Shown: piece by piece, positions 1 through 10,189 of the stretch
How positions within the stretch are numbered: position 1 is the first letter of the stretch
How the letters are laid out: the number at the start of each line of letters is the position of its first letter
From: Mixophyes australis
Taxonomy: Eukaryota; Chordata; Amphibia; Anura; Limnodynastidae
Reading direction: 5' to 3'
DNA length: 64,000 nucleotides
Assembly (NCBI GenBank): GCA_036250195.1
Contig: JAVHZZ010000005.1
Span: 184,460,448 to 184,524,447, forward strand
Position numbers and translations under genes: made by a program
Notes under the pieces: model-generated
Database searches by the model: none
Told to the model about the DNA's origin: nothing
What the model saw: only the letters and a program-made list of their open reading frames with translations

Positions 1-950
1 CTATCAAAGCTGCATTAGAGGAATGGAGATACTTGTTGGAAGGAGCTCGCCATCCGGTGACGATCTTCACGGATCATAAGAACTTGTCATATCTACAATC
101 TGCCCAATGCTTGAACCCTCGTCAAGCAAGATGGTCTCTTTTCTTTTCCCGTTTTGAATTAATTATAACCTTCAAACCAGCTGCTAAGAACAAAAAAGCT
201 GACGCTCTATCTCGAGCTTTTGTGACGTCCTCTGATGTAGAAGAGGTTATCAACCATGCTATTCTAGATCCCAAATGTATCTCACTGGCTGCTTCATCCA
301 CCAAAATGCTACCATTTGGGAAGACCCTCGTGCCTCCTACTCTGAGGAGGAAAATCCTTTCGTGGTTCCATGCCTCTCGTTTTTGTGGACACGCCGGTGA
401 ACACAAGACCTTTGAGATTCTCTCTCGAAGTTACTGGTGGCCTTCAATGAGGAGAGACGTCAAAGAGTTTATTGCTTCCTGTGATTTATGTTCTCAGTTC
501 AAATCCTCCCGCAGAACTCCAGCAGGGTTGCTGCGACCGCTACCCATTCCGTCCAAGCCTTGGACCCATATTAGTATGGATTTCGTTACTGATTTGCCAC
601 CGAGTAAGAATCATAATACTATTTGGGTAGTGGTAGACAGATTTTCGAAGATGGCTCATTTCGTCCCTCTGTGTGGTTTACCTTCCTCGTCTACTCTGGC
701 TGAACATTTCATTAAAGAAATCTTCCGTATCCATGGATGTCCGTCTGAGATTGTGTCAGATAGAGGAGTACAATTTGTTTCCAGATTCTGGCGGGCCCTT
801 TGTAAAACCTTGGGCATACGATTAGCACTCTCATATTCTTACCATCCGCAATCTAACGGACAAACTGAACGAGTCAATCAAGATCTTGAGACTTTTATAA
901 GGATGATCAGCCAATCAAGACAACTGGGTAGAATTGCTTCCTTGGGCTGA
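1..950 (+). pseudogene. Ty3/gypsy pol fragment: RNase H end and integrase
   Basis: The reading frame is open from base 3, so the element enters from the left edge. The first ~70 residues end a retroelement RNase H (FTDHKNLSYL, then KKADALSRAF). They are followed by an integrase zinc finger (H-x-H around FHASRFCGHAGEH, then CDLCSQ) and the integrase core. Catalytic acidic residues are visible in SMDFVTDL, in SDRGVQF and in the NGQTERVN segment. This order (RT-RNase H-integrase) is that of Ty3/gypsy. The frame is lost near 900-930, just after the core, and the protein continues in the frame starting at 934. A single indel is the simplest explanation, so this copy is probably inactive though not very old. 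Protease and reverse transcriptase lie outside the window. Confidence 0.93.
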
Positions 951-1716
951 ATTCGCCCATAACAACATGTACCATGAGTCATCATCTAAAACTCCATTCT
1001 TTGTGGTCTACGGTCACCATCCGTCTTTTCCGGAATTTCCTGCCCTCCCGCCCACCCAAGTTCCTGCGGTGGAGACTGCGTGTCAGACCTTCAAAAATAT
1101 CTGGTCTCAGGTCAAAACCTGTTTAAAGAAGACATCTAAGAAATATAAGTCTTTCGCAGATAAGAAGAGGCGGGCTATTCCACCACTAAAAATTGGAGAT
1201 CGTGTTTGGTTATCTACCAAAAATATTCGTTTGAAGGTTCCATCTATGAAATTCGCCCCTCGTTTTATTGGTCCATATAGGATCATTCAAGTAATCAATC
1301 CAGTATGTGTTAAACTTCTTCTTCCTAAGAATCTTCGGATTTCCAATGCCTTCCATGTGTCTTTGCTCAAACCTCTCATCATCAACCGTTTCTCGACTCC
1401 TCCCTCAGCACCGCAGTCAGTTCAAGTTCATCAGGAGGAGGATTTCGAGATTACTGAGGTATTGGATGCAAAAATTTCGCGAGGAGTTCACCGTTTCCTC
1501 GTTCATTGGAAGGGCTTTGGTCCTGAAGAGCGCTCATGGATCAAAGCTGAAGATCTTAATGCTCCTGCCCTTCTGAAGAAGTTTTATTCCAAAAATCCGG
1601 ACAAGCCCGGTTCCAGGCGTTCTGTGCCCACCTTTAAAAGGGGGGGTACTGTCACTCACCGGACTGTGAGTGCTTCTTCCCGGACATTTAGGAACCGTGG
1701 CCGTCCTCCATCCTGA
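934..1716 (+). pseudogene. Ty3/gypsy integrase C-terminus with chromodomain
   Basis: This continues the upstream integrase in another frame. It opens with LPWAEFAHN and contains the GPY-type C-terminal segment (FAPRFIGPYRI, then NAFHVSLLKP). At about residues 170-222 there is a chromodomain (FEITEVLDAK, VHWKGFGPEERSW). Fusion of a chromodomain to the integrase end defines chromoviruses, in which it is thought to steer integration to marked chromatin. The last ~22 codons run past the polypurine tract into the 3' LTR before a stop, so pol overlaps the LTR start. The start at 934 only marks the frame after the break; it is not a translation start. Confidence 0.93.
1636..1646 (+). promoter_or_regulatory. 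Polypurine tract of the Ty3/gypsy element
   Basis: An 11-base purine run (AAAAGGGGGGG) lies three bases before the LTR. In LTR elements such a tract survives RNase H and primes plus-strand DNA synthesis. It fixes the left LTR boundary at 1650. Confidence 0.85.
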
Positions 1717-1907
1717 GGGACTGCGCATGCGCAGCCCTTTCTAATCCTTCAGTGTATGTTCCTTTAACTTAATTGGCAGATCAGGCAACACTCCCTATAT
1801 TAAGCACCGGTGGTCAATACCACGTTGCCTGATCTTGGAGTCTCATTCCCCATGAGTCTCTGAAGGTGTTCCTGTGTTTCCTCGTGTATTCAGCGCTGCT
1901 GATTCCT

Positions 1908-1975
1908 GTGGTTTCCAAACCACTTCTACCTCTGTGGTTTCCAAACCACTTCTACTACTGTGGTTCCCATACCAC
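1908..1975 (+). repeat. Three palindromic repeats inside the LTR
   Basis: GTGGTTTCCAAACCAC occurs at 1908-1923 and 1934-1949, with a diverged third unit at 1960-1975 (GTGGTTCCCATACCAC). Units are spaced 26 bp. The first two are perfect 7-bp stems around CC. In the third the loop-proximal pairs are lost but GTGGT/ACCAC is kept. Confidence 0.9.
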
Positions 1976-1990
1976 TTCTACCCTCCTGTG

Positions 1991-2136
1991 TATCATCGTG
2001 ACTGTTAGCTGATTCCTATCCGCTGCCTCCGTGCACTACAGTCTTCTAGCCACTTCAACTCTACCATATATCATTGTGACTGTTAGCTGATTCCTATCCG
2101 CTGCCTCTGTGCGCTTCAGTCTTCAGCTCATCTCAA
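1991..2136 (+). repeat. 78-bp direct repeat inside the LTR
   Basis: TGACTGTTAGCTGATTCCTA and its flanks occur twice, starting near 1991 and 2069, with a 78-bp period and a few substitutions. It is part of the general tandem make-up of this LTR. Confidence 0.8.
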
Positions 2137-2883
2137 CTCTCCCGTGTTTCCTCGAGACTGCTGCTACTATTGCTATCCGCTACTCTCCGTGATCAACAGT
2201 TCCAGCTCAACTCTGCTCTCCCGTGTCCCATCGTTACTGCACCTGCTGGTTGCTATTGGCTACCTCCGTGTGTCCGCAGAGACCTGCTGCTGCTACTCTC
2301 AGCTCTACTCGTCCATCTACTGCTGATCCGCTCTCCACGCTTTCCTGTGTTCCCGCTGGTCTCTACCCGCCTGTCAGCATTGGATTCGTGTCTCACCATT
2401 TACCCCTCTGCTAGACCATCACCATTCTCCAGGGTCCTTCAGGAGTCCAGTTCCACGCTCTACTGATTCCTGTGTATTTGTTTCCCTGCTGGTCTACTTA
2501 CCTGTGCGCTGCACCTACTAGACCACCGCTTCACCCATCCAGGGACTTCGCATCCTGCCGGCCTCCTGCCGCTCAGGTATCTCTGCACTTCTGTCTGACT
2601 GCCTGCTTCTGAACCACGGTATGCATACTTCTCATTGACTGTGCTGGTGTATTGCATATCTTGCTGGACTGTGTTGGTTCTCCTCTGGAGTTTGCTATCC
2701 GCTGAGTCTATTGCCATCATTGACTGTGTTATCTTGTGCCGGATTACTTCAAGAGACTTTCTATTATTGCAGTGCTGTTCAGTCATATATATATATTGTG
2801 CATATTACTGTGGATCGAGTTTAAGGTGCCCGTGTATATCCTGTGTTGCAGTCTCTCCCCGTGCACCTCCTCACATATATATT

Positions 2884-3143
2884 CAGTGGTACAACTTGCT
2901 AGAGGCAGACCACTGATCCCTGTTTCCTGTATCACCTGTTCCAGTATCCTCTCACATAGCAGTGGTACAACTTGCTATCGCAGACCACTGACTCCCCGGA
3001 TACCTCCACTTGGATTCCATTCCTTCACTCAGACAGCGGTACAACTTGCTATCCGCAGACCGCTGACTCTCATCACCTCCTCGTTTCTGTTGGACATTCC
3101 TCCTCACTATAGCAGTGGTACAACTTGCTACCGCAGACCACTG
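2884..3143 (+). repeat. Four spaced hairpin repeats with a paired base change
   Basis: Four ~32-base units (2884-2915, 2960-2990, 3034-3065, 3113-3143) each have a 7-bp stem around a conserved loop containing ACAACTTGCTA. Three have stems CAGTGGT/ACCACTG. The third has CAGCGGT/ACCGCTG, so both strands of the stem changed together and pairing is kept. The units recur every ~75 bp. This suggests the stem, rather than the sequence alone, is maintained. Confidence 0.85.
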
Positions 3144-3359
3144 ACTACCTTCACGTGTCCTTTGTCCATACAGTTCCTCGTGTATTATTACCTCCATATT
3201 ACCAGTGCTGCTAGTCATAGACTTTCCTGAGCATCTCATCATCTGCTATTTCCCGTTCCGTGATCACCCTGCTACCAGAGTACCATATTACCACCTATAC
3301 TGCTCTGGTAAGCCTATCACCTAGTGATCCCTGGGGAAAGACTCCTAGTGCCCGTGACA

Positions 3360-3699
3360 GATTGAAGGCGGCCTGGGACAATCCTGCCGCGACACCCACT
3401 GTGGTCTGAAAATATCCAGACACAAAAAAATGCAATATCGCCAAGAGTTTGGTCAGTGGTGCTATTGCTGTTGGAATGCTGCGCAAAAGCTCTAGGTCAC
3501 TCTGCACAATGCATATGGTGTCCATGATTCCGTGAGTTGGAAGCAGATAGTGATGGATCACCTCAACATTAGACACCCCAAAGAGGCTGACACTTGGCCT
3601 GAAGACATGCTCCCTTAGCCGGCGACTGTGTACTAGTTTCAGTTTTTGTAACGGTCTATTCCTGTTGTTCTCCAGATTCCGGGCTTCCACCATGCCCAT
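3360..3699 (-). pseudogene. Harbinger-type transposase N-terminal fragment, cut by the LTR
   Basis: On the minus strand an open frame from 3699 runs down to the LTR junction at 3359/3360. Its latter part (APLTKLLAILHFF, SGYFQTTVGVAAGLSQAA) matches the conserved N-terminal region of PIF/Harbinger (HARBI1-like) transposases, with the G-x-SQ helix. The DDE catalytic part is absent; the coding sequence stops being recognisable exactly at the gypsy LTR. The retroelement therefore appears to have inserted into an older Harbinger copy whose remainder is left of the window. It is non-functional. The first ~50 residues are less certain. Confidence 0.75.
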
Positions 3700-3975
3700 G
3701 CCTGGCTATATGTGAAAAAGATGGATAATAAATCTAAAACAATTACCTAATACCTTGCAGACTTCAGAATCTCCTTGTATATTATACATTATAGATATAC
3801 TTACAACTAGCATAGATTGATTCATTGTAATCACAGTTTCTGTATATTAACCAAAATAAAATAATTTAAAAAAAAGACATTAAAATTATTAAACATGGCA
3901 ATTTATTTAGAAGTCAAATATAGAACAATTATAGCCACCTTACGCTGTATGACTGTATGCTACTATATAGACATA

Positions 3976-4489
3976 CAGTCATAGCCAAAAGTTTTGAAAA
4001 TGACACAAGTATTGGTTTTCACAAAGTTTGCTGTTTCAGTGTTTTTAGACCTTTTTGTCAGATGTTGCTATGGTATACTGAAATAAAATTACAAGCATTT
4101 CATAAGTGTCAAAGGCTTTTACTGACAATTACATTAAGTTTATGCAAAGAGTCAATATTAGCAGTGTTGACCCTTCTTTTTTTAAGACATCTGCAATTCG
4201 CCCTGGCACACTCCCCAGACCTTAATCCCATTAAGAACTAGTAGTCAATCCTCAACAGGCCATTGAACAAACAAAAACCCACAAATTCTGACAAACTCCA
4301 AGCATTGATTAGGCAAGAATGGATGGCCATCAGTCAGTATTTGGCCCAGAAGTTGATTGACAGCATGCCAGGGCGAATTGCGGAGGTCCTCAAAAAGAAG
4401 GGTCAACACTGCAAGCCAATATTAAAAATACTCAAAACCAATGTGAAAACCAATATTGGTGTCATTCTCAACACTTTTGGCCATGACCG
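3976..4489 (+). mobile_element. Internally deleted Tc1/mariner element with TA duplication
   Basis: The ends are inverted copies (CAGTCATAGCCAAAAGTTTT at left; the complement of CAGTCATGGCCAAAAG-like sequence at right, reading CTTTTGGCCATGACCG). Both are flanked by TA (3974-3975, 4490-4491), the Tc1/mariner target. Similarity between the ends continues inward for well over 150 bp: the stretch near 4150-4205 matches the complement of ~4370-4440, so the inverted repeats include coding sequence. At 514 bp it is far shorter than an autonomous Tc1 (~1.6 kb). Confidence 0.9.
4186..4440 (+). pseudogene. Tc1 transposase C-terminal remnant
   Basis: Within the deleted Tc1 element, a frame ending at 4241 carries SPDLNPIKN, the Tc1 motif just before the third catalytic acidic residue (the usual NPIEN reads NPIKN here). 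After an in-frame stop the frame from 4263 reads LQALIRQEWMAI and LIDSMPGRIAEVLKKKG, the C-terminal end of Tc1 transposases. The DNA-binding region and first catalytic residues are gone. Confidence 0.85.
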
Positions 4490-4578
4490 TACATAGTAGA
4501 CAACATAAACAAGACGTTTACAAGCTTTTAAAACACACATCCTCACTGCAAATGTATACCACTGTGTATGAACTAGAC

Positions 4579-4726
4579 CAGGGGTAGGCAACCTACGGCT
4601 CTACAGGTGTTGTGAGACTACAAGTCCCAGCATGCTTTGCCAGTAGATAACCAGCAGATAGGTGGCAAGGCATGCTGGGATTTGTAGTTTCACAATACCT
4701 GGAGAGCCGCAGGTTGCCTATCCCTG
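4579..4726. mobile_element. 148-bp hAT-type palindromic MITE
   Basis: The terminal inverted repeats are CAGGGGTAGGCAACCT and its near complement AGGTTGCCTATCCCTG. They are flanked by an exact 8-bp duplication AACTAGAC (4571-4578, 4727-4734). CAGGG ends plus an 8-bp duplication are diagnostic of hAT. Nearly the whole element is a fold-back, including CAGCATGC in the arms; there is no coding capacity. Confidence 0.93.
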
Positions 4727-4950
4727 AACTAGACAAAAGGCATATAACATTTTACATTAGACAATAGCATTGCTAATCTGTGAAATTACTATGTTGCAAA
4801 TGTATGAAATCTATTGTAATGGCTGAAAAAATTTCAAGCATTTGCACATGATTTAAATATGCACTGCTTTTTAAATCTAAAGAATGCACCTACTTCGTTA
4901 GTATAGAAATCCTATAGAATCCTAAATTCTGATGCGTGGGATTTTACGAA

Positions 4951-5003
4951 ATTTACCCCCCATTTACCCCCATATTATACGATTTTATAATATGGGGGTA
5001 AAT
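4951..5003. repeat. Hairpin abutting the next MITE
   Basis: CATTTACCCCCATATTATA (4961-4979) is the exact complement of TATAATATGGGGGTAAATG (4985-5003), with a 5-base loop. The right arm contains the start of the MITE at 4994, so its terminal sequence plus ~8 bp of flank is mirrored just outside it. Confidence 0.85.
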
Positions 5004-5165
5004 GTATCAAGCAGAGAGTTTTCCGGTTAGTTTAAAAAAACAATTCTAGCTATCATTTATTTAGTACATTCTACAAAATGATAGCTAGAATCTTATTGGT
5101 TGCTATAGGCAACATCTCCACTTTTCAAACCCGCCGGAAAACTTTCAGCTTGATACATTTACCCC
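4994..5165. mobile_element. 172-bp fold-back MITE
   Basis: GGGGGTAAATGTATCAAGC at the left and GCTTGATACATTTACCCC at the right are complements. The arms continue inward (AGTTTTCCGG versus CCGGAAAACT; GATAGCTAGAAT versus ATTCTAGCTATC), so it is almost a perfect fold-back. A clear target duplication cannot be assigned, so the superfamily is left open. Confidence 0.85.
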
Positions 5166-5324
5166 ATGGTCTTATATAGATGTGCAAGTGTGCAGGTAAA
5201 TAGTCAATTCTCCCATTAGATGGTAAGGATGTGAATGTTTGGAAACTACTATAATCCGTCACTTACACTTGACCTTGAACTTTTGCAAACCTTATGTCTG
5301 AAACACAGCGTGATTCATGCGCTG

Positions 5325-6428
5325 AAGCTTGAATCTCGTGGACCACCCCCTCCAACTGCAAACTCTTCTCTCTCTCGGCCTCTCTGGTTCCGTCCACGCC
5401 TGGTTCTGCTCTTACCTCGCCAACCGCACCTTCTCTGTCTCAACCTCTGGCTCTTCCTCTGCCCCATCCCCCCTCCAAGTAGGAGTCCCCCAGGGCTCTG
5501 TTCTCGGCCCCCTTCTCTTATTGCTCTACACGTCCTCCCTTGGTGCGCTCATCTCCTCCTTTGGTCTTCAGTATCACCTTTATGCTGATGACATTCAACT
5601 CTACATCTCTTCTCCTGACCTCTCTCCCACCCTCCTCTCTCGCGTATCTGACTGCCTCTCTGCCATCTCCTCCTGGATGTCCTAACGCTTTCTGAAAATT
5701 AACATCTCTAAGACTGAACTCATTGTCTTTCCTCCCTCCAGACTCCCCTCCCACCACAACCTCTCTATCGTTGTTAATAACACTACCATCTCCTCTGTCA
5801 CCCAACTCCGTTGCCTAGGTGTCACCCTTGACTCCTCTCTCTCTTTTACCCCCACATCCAATCCCTTGCTCAAGCCTGTCGCTTCCAACTGCGCAACATT
5901 GCCCGCATCCGACCTTTCCTCTCACAAGATGCCACCAAAACTATCATCCACGCACTCATCATCTCCCGCCTTGACTACTACAACCTTCTCCTCACTGGCC
6001 TCCCCCTCTCCCATCTTGTCCCCCTCTGATCTGTACTCAATGCGGCTGCTAGACTCATCTTTCTCTCACGACGCTCCTCCTCTGCCTCCCCTAACTACCA
6101 TGCCTTACACTGGCTCCCTTTCCCCTGCAGAATCCTCTTTAAACTCCTTACTACCACTTACAAAGCTCTCTCCCAGTCTACTGCCCCCTACATCTCTAAC
6201 CTCCTCACCATTCACACTCCTGCCCGCTCCCTGCGCTCGGCAAACGACCGTCGCCTCTCCTCCACTCTAATTACCTCTTCCCACTCCAGAATCCAAGACT
6301 TCTCCCGAGCTGCCCCCCTGCACTGGAATGACCTCCCTCGCTCCATCCGTCTCGCACCCAATCTATGCTCCTTCAAACAGGCACTCAAAACTCACCTGTT
6401 CCTGAAAGCCTTCCAACCATCCACTTAA
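5325..6428 (+). pseudogene. L2-type reverse transcriptase, C-terminal part
   Basis: The frame 5329-5685 contains [11 protein letters not shown], the palm motif [13 protein letters not shown] and the catalytic YADD box ([12 protein letters not shown]), all hallmarks of CR1/L2 reverse transcriptase. A stop interrupts at 5685 (tryptophan-methionine-serine, then TAA). The protein then continues through further frame changes (INISKTELIVFPPS, LRCLGVTLDSSLSF) to a C-terminal THLFLKAFQPST followed by a stop near 6428. The family's endonuclease domain is missing through 5' truncation. It is inactive. Confidence 0.88.
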
Positions 6429-6758
6429 CCCCTCATCTACTCTGCAGTTCTCCCCCCTCTCCCCCGCCCCTTTTTCTCCCTTGTATCACTGCCTCCCTTT
6501 TGTGCCTTTTTGTCCACCTTGCCTTAGGATGTAAGCTCGCATGAGCAGGGCCCATCTTCCCTCCTGTCTCCATACCGAATCTTCTGCTCCGTATTTACTC
6601 CATATGTCTGCCCGGAGTTTCTGAAGCATTGGTACTCTGTGTTTATTGTTCTGTAATGTTTCACCCTGTATGGTCTACTGTTTGTACTATGTAAGGCACT
6701 GCGGAAACCTTGTGGCACCCAACAAATAAATGATAATAATAATAATAATAATAATAAT
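5325..6758 (+). mobile_element. 5'-truncated L2-type LINE with (TAA)n tail
   Basis: The element starts abruptly inside reverse transcriptase at ~5325 and ends in a 3' UTR of L2 type (GTAAGGCACTGCGGAA, then AAATAAATGATAATAATAA to 6758). 5' truncation and a short tandem tail are typical of target-primed reverse transcription. The pyrimidine-rich plus strand through the coding part is characteristic of this family's codon use. Confidence 0.88.
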
Positions 6759-6892
6759 CACACATATCTGCCAGCGGTGGTAGTCACAGAAACGACTACG
6801 AAAAATCCGACAGCACTTTCTCTGATAGGAGAAGTGCGAATTTCAGCATTCCTACCTTCAGTTGATAACAACAACTTGGAATTACTCCTGTT

Positions 6893-7726
6893 GCTAAATC
6901 TAAAGGCACCTATTCACTTTTAATGCTCTCATATGGTCTATCCTCTCCAGATATTGTGTGATAGCCTGTTTTACTGTTTTGACCTGTGTTACTGAATGGC
7001 ATTCTACTATTTCAGCTTGTATGACCTATTACAATATCAAAGTAAATCTTTCAAAAAATGAGCTAATGCTTTTTCCACCACACAGCAGAAGTTAGTTACC
7101 CAACCTCTCTATCTCTAGCTGCCTAGGTATAATGCTTGACTCAGAACTGTTCTGAACAGTCCGGCTTCTAAAAGAACGTCATGTTAAACTGCGACCTGCC
7201 CATTCTTCTTATTAAGGTGGTTATTTAAGAAAGCGCCGTGTGTACAATGTTTAGTCTACTTGCCTCTTTGATTCCTCCCTTTCCTTCAAAGCTCACATTC
7301 TGTCCCTTCAAAATCCTGCTACTTCTACCTCGGGAAAATATCCTAAATCTGACCCTGTTTCACCATGGAAGCAACCGAAGCTTTTATCCACTCCCTTGTA
7401 ATCTCTCGCCTTGATTACTGTATCCACTATCTATCAGGCCTACCCAACTCCAAACTTGCCTCTTTAGTCTATCCTCAATTCTGCTGCCTGCCTTATTTTT
7501 CTCTGCTGCCATTCTATCCCTGCTGACCCTCTCTGCCAATCTTAGCTTTCGGTAGCCCACAGCATTAAATTTAAACTCCTCAACCCCATCTACATAGCTG
7601 TCAAACAAACCACCACTCCCTCCCTCACTACATCTCCAACTTCATCTTTACCAACACACCTTGCCGACCGGAACTTAGCCCGGGCTACTCACCAACTGTA
7701 GAACATTCTATTCACCCCCACAATCT
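6893..7726 (+). pseudogene. Older L2/CR1-like LINE, reverse-transcriptase end (part 1)
   Basis: A degenerate frame reads LGIMLDSEL near 7120-7150 and continues (SLSFKAHILSLQ, NSAACLIF, HSIKFKLLNPI) to ~7700, the order of an L2 reverse-transcriptase C-terminus with many stops and shifts. Bases 6893-7150 are closely similar to 15100-15355, which shows one dispersed family. The element is interrupted at ~7727 by a solo LTR and resumes at ~8605. Confidence 0.72.
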
Positions 7727-8604
7727 TTTTAGGATTCTATCCATATGATGAATTTGGCTTGCAGTACCTCTGTATATATACCCGTACAGTTTCTCCTTGC
7801 CTGCAGGGGGTTAAACCCTCATCATCTGATATGGATCCTTTTTATGACTATCTTTTCCTACAGACTAGTGTCAGTTTGTTTGTCTCTGCTGACGGTTTCT
7901 TTAATTCTCCTGTTTGGATCCTAACTTTCTCTCTGACATTTGACTCCTGCTTTGTTCTTATGTTTTGCATCTCCTCTTGTGACCCAGACCCTGGCTTCAT
8001 TGGCGTTGCTCCTGCTTACTCCCTTTAATATTGTGGATCTTCCGACTTATGACCCCGGCTTGCCTGACTTTTTTTTCCCCTTGATTCTCCCATGGATCAT
8101 CCAGTGCCTTTTGCCTCTTGACTAACCTGGTAATCCAGTCTCCTTGTTCCTACACTTCGTCTGTTATACCTGGACACCAGTTTTACCTGCTCCAACTTCC
8201 CAGCAAACCTGACAAATCTATGTCTGTAGTTAACCTGTCATACCTGATAGCCAGCATCTCCAGCTTTCTAGCTAAACCTGATAATACTGCGGTCCTGTGT
8301 GTGCTCTTCGCCCATTGTATCCTGGTATCAAGCACCTTCGACTTCAATGCTAAACCTGGTGTACTGATTTCCTGTTTTTTCCTATGATTGTGCAGAGCTG
8401 AATATTATCTACTGTATTCAGCTGTTATCTGTGTTATTTATCCAATTGAACTCTGCAATTGATACCTACTGTTTCTATGAACTTATGCTAGTTGTTTAAT
8501 TATTGACTGCACCTATTTATTATCTGTGTGATCCGTGTTTGTAATAAAGACACTTTTTTTTAATTAAAACTACTCTCTGTGGTTTTCACACTGGGAATCC
8601 TTAA
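7727..8604 (+). mobile_element. Probable solo LTR inside the older LINE
   Basis: This segment breaks the LINE. It has a pyrimidine-rich tandem-like body (repeated TGACC and CCTGxxT words), a polyadenylation signal AATAAA near 8552, and ends with GGGAATCCTTAACA. Its left end, TTTTTAGGATTC at ~7727, resembles the complement of that terminus. No exact 5-bp duplication is found, so the boundaries are approximate. No internal retroviral-type genes are present, hence solo LTR. Confidence 0.55.
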
Positions 8605-9089
8605 CAGCCCTATCAGGTTAGCCTCTGCAAGGCTTCAAGTGTGCCCTTAAGACTCAATTCTTTATTCAAGACTATCAGCTTTCTTGTCTCAGCTATCACC
8701 TCCACTTCCCGACTCTGTACCACCCTATTTGTATCTTCTGTTCCATTTAAGATTTAAACTCTCACAAGCAGTTCCCTCTTTCCTCGTGCTCTCTATCTGC
8801 CATTCTATGCCCTCTGTATCTCTTGGCCTGCTTCTTAGCCCTGTTTTCTTGAACTCCAACCTACTTGACGTTGGACATTACCATCACTCTCATTCAGCGT
8901 CCCATAAATAATTTGATCTGCATTACCATGTTATCTGTATATTTTTGTTTATTCAGTATGTCTGGTAATTGTATTTTTTCCTATGTATTATATATTATGT
9001 AATGTGTCATCATTGCTGTCTGCATATGTCATGTATGGCGCTGCAGTCCTTTTGTGGTGCCTTATAAATAAAAGGTAATAATAAGAAGA
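8605..9089 (+). mobile_element. Older LINE, 3' end with L2-like tail (part 2)
   Basis: The segment resumes LINE-like sequence after the LTR. It ends with TATGGCGCTGCAGTCC and TTATAAATAAAAGGTAATAATAAG, the L2-type 3' terminus that is also seen at 6690-6758. It is most simply the continuation of the copy at 6893. Confidence 0.7.
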
Positions 9090-10189
9090 ATTGTTTAATG
9101 GCTACATGGCACAATAGTCATAATTAAAAGATTTTTTTACTTTTTTAGTCTTTACAAAATCTGTTGTGAATACATTTTAGAGGTGTTTTGCTATATGTAC
9201 ATATTTAAGTGCATGCACAGTCATATAGTGCTATGTGCAGATCAGTGAGAGCTCTAATTACATTCAGTGCATGTTTGTTCCAAGAAGGAAAATTCAGACA
9301 CCAGGGAAGACATTTGTGGCAATAGAGTAAACCGAAACTAAGAAGTGGCATTTTGCAATCGTATAACTTTCTTTACTTTTATAATTGTCCCTCATTGCTC
9401 ATTATAAAGTTGCAAGGACATGAATGTGCCAGCACTTTAAGCTTTTAAAACTTCATCGCTAGCATCTCCAGAAATGAAATATAGAAGTAAGTAACAGACT
9501 ATCTACAAATATTATAATATTGGTACTCTAACAAACACCCACTGCAGGCTTTCTTAATTGAGATGAAAATTACCACACACTATATTCTGGGTAATACCAG
9601 ATGAAGTACTTTAAATAGATTTGATATCTTATAAATGGTATTTGCCTAATTTGTTGTGGTAAATACAGCTCTGAGCCTGTGCCCAATGAATGAACAAATT
9701 AGCCCTTGACTGTACACCATCCAAATTGGGCTGTAGAGAATTGGAAAATATTATTAATGTCGCTAAAGATGGTAAATTATGTGCTCTGATCCATGCTTCA
9801 TATTTGTGTTCTGTGCAAAAAAATGTAAGGCCAGTTTATCAGTTTTCAAAAATGAAAAAAAAAAAATACAATGCTCCCTAGCTTAAAAACAACTATTAAA
9901 AAAATAAACCTCAACCCTTTATATTCTCAGATTCAAAACAGTTATCGAGATGTCTCCATTCGAGAATAAAAAGGAAAAAAGAAACAAAGATCTGGAATCA
10001 CAAATAACTGATGTTTCTATAAAATATCAACATAGACCCTCAATAAATTTGGGTTATCACCTTGCATTGCTTAAGGACAACTCAATGCCATCATTTCTTC
10101 TAGGATAGAAAACACTTTAAAATAGCTCCAACAGAGGTTCTATGAAAAAGGTGACACATTGGTTGTGTCTAAATGTAAGAGTAATTCAA
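9090..10189. other. AT-rich stretch without recognised features
   Basis: I find no splice-flanked open frame, no inverted-repeat ends and no protein-level match here. The short open frame at 9690-9881 is bounded by A-runs and reads as noise. Confidence 0.5.

Larger units (their letters stand above)
1650..3359 (+). mobile_element. 3' LTR (1.71 kb) of the chromodomain Ty3/gypsy element
   Basis: The LTR begins with TGTCAC right after the polypurine tract and ends with GTGACA, a 6-base inverted terminal pair with TG...CA ends. A TATA-like TATATTAA lies at 1796-1803. At 1710 bp it is long for a Ty3 LTR, because its middle and 3' part consist of tandem blocks: three short palindromes, a 78-bp direct repeat and four hairpin units (separate entries). 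The bases after the end (GATTG at 3360-3364) should be the 5-bp target duplication, but the matching left copy is outside the window. Short open frames here are low-complexity and not taken as genes. Confidence 0.88.

Noticed and set aside
2144..3242. Several open frames of 60-164 codons inside the first LTR
   Set aside because: They overlap on both strands and follow tandem repeats within a non-coding LTR; no protein similarity.
5866..6270. 134-codon frame in the L2 region
   Set aside because: It lies within decayed L2 reverse transcriptase read in the wrong frame; low-complexity S/P/L/T composition from pyrimidine-rich DNA.
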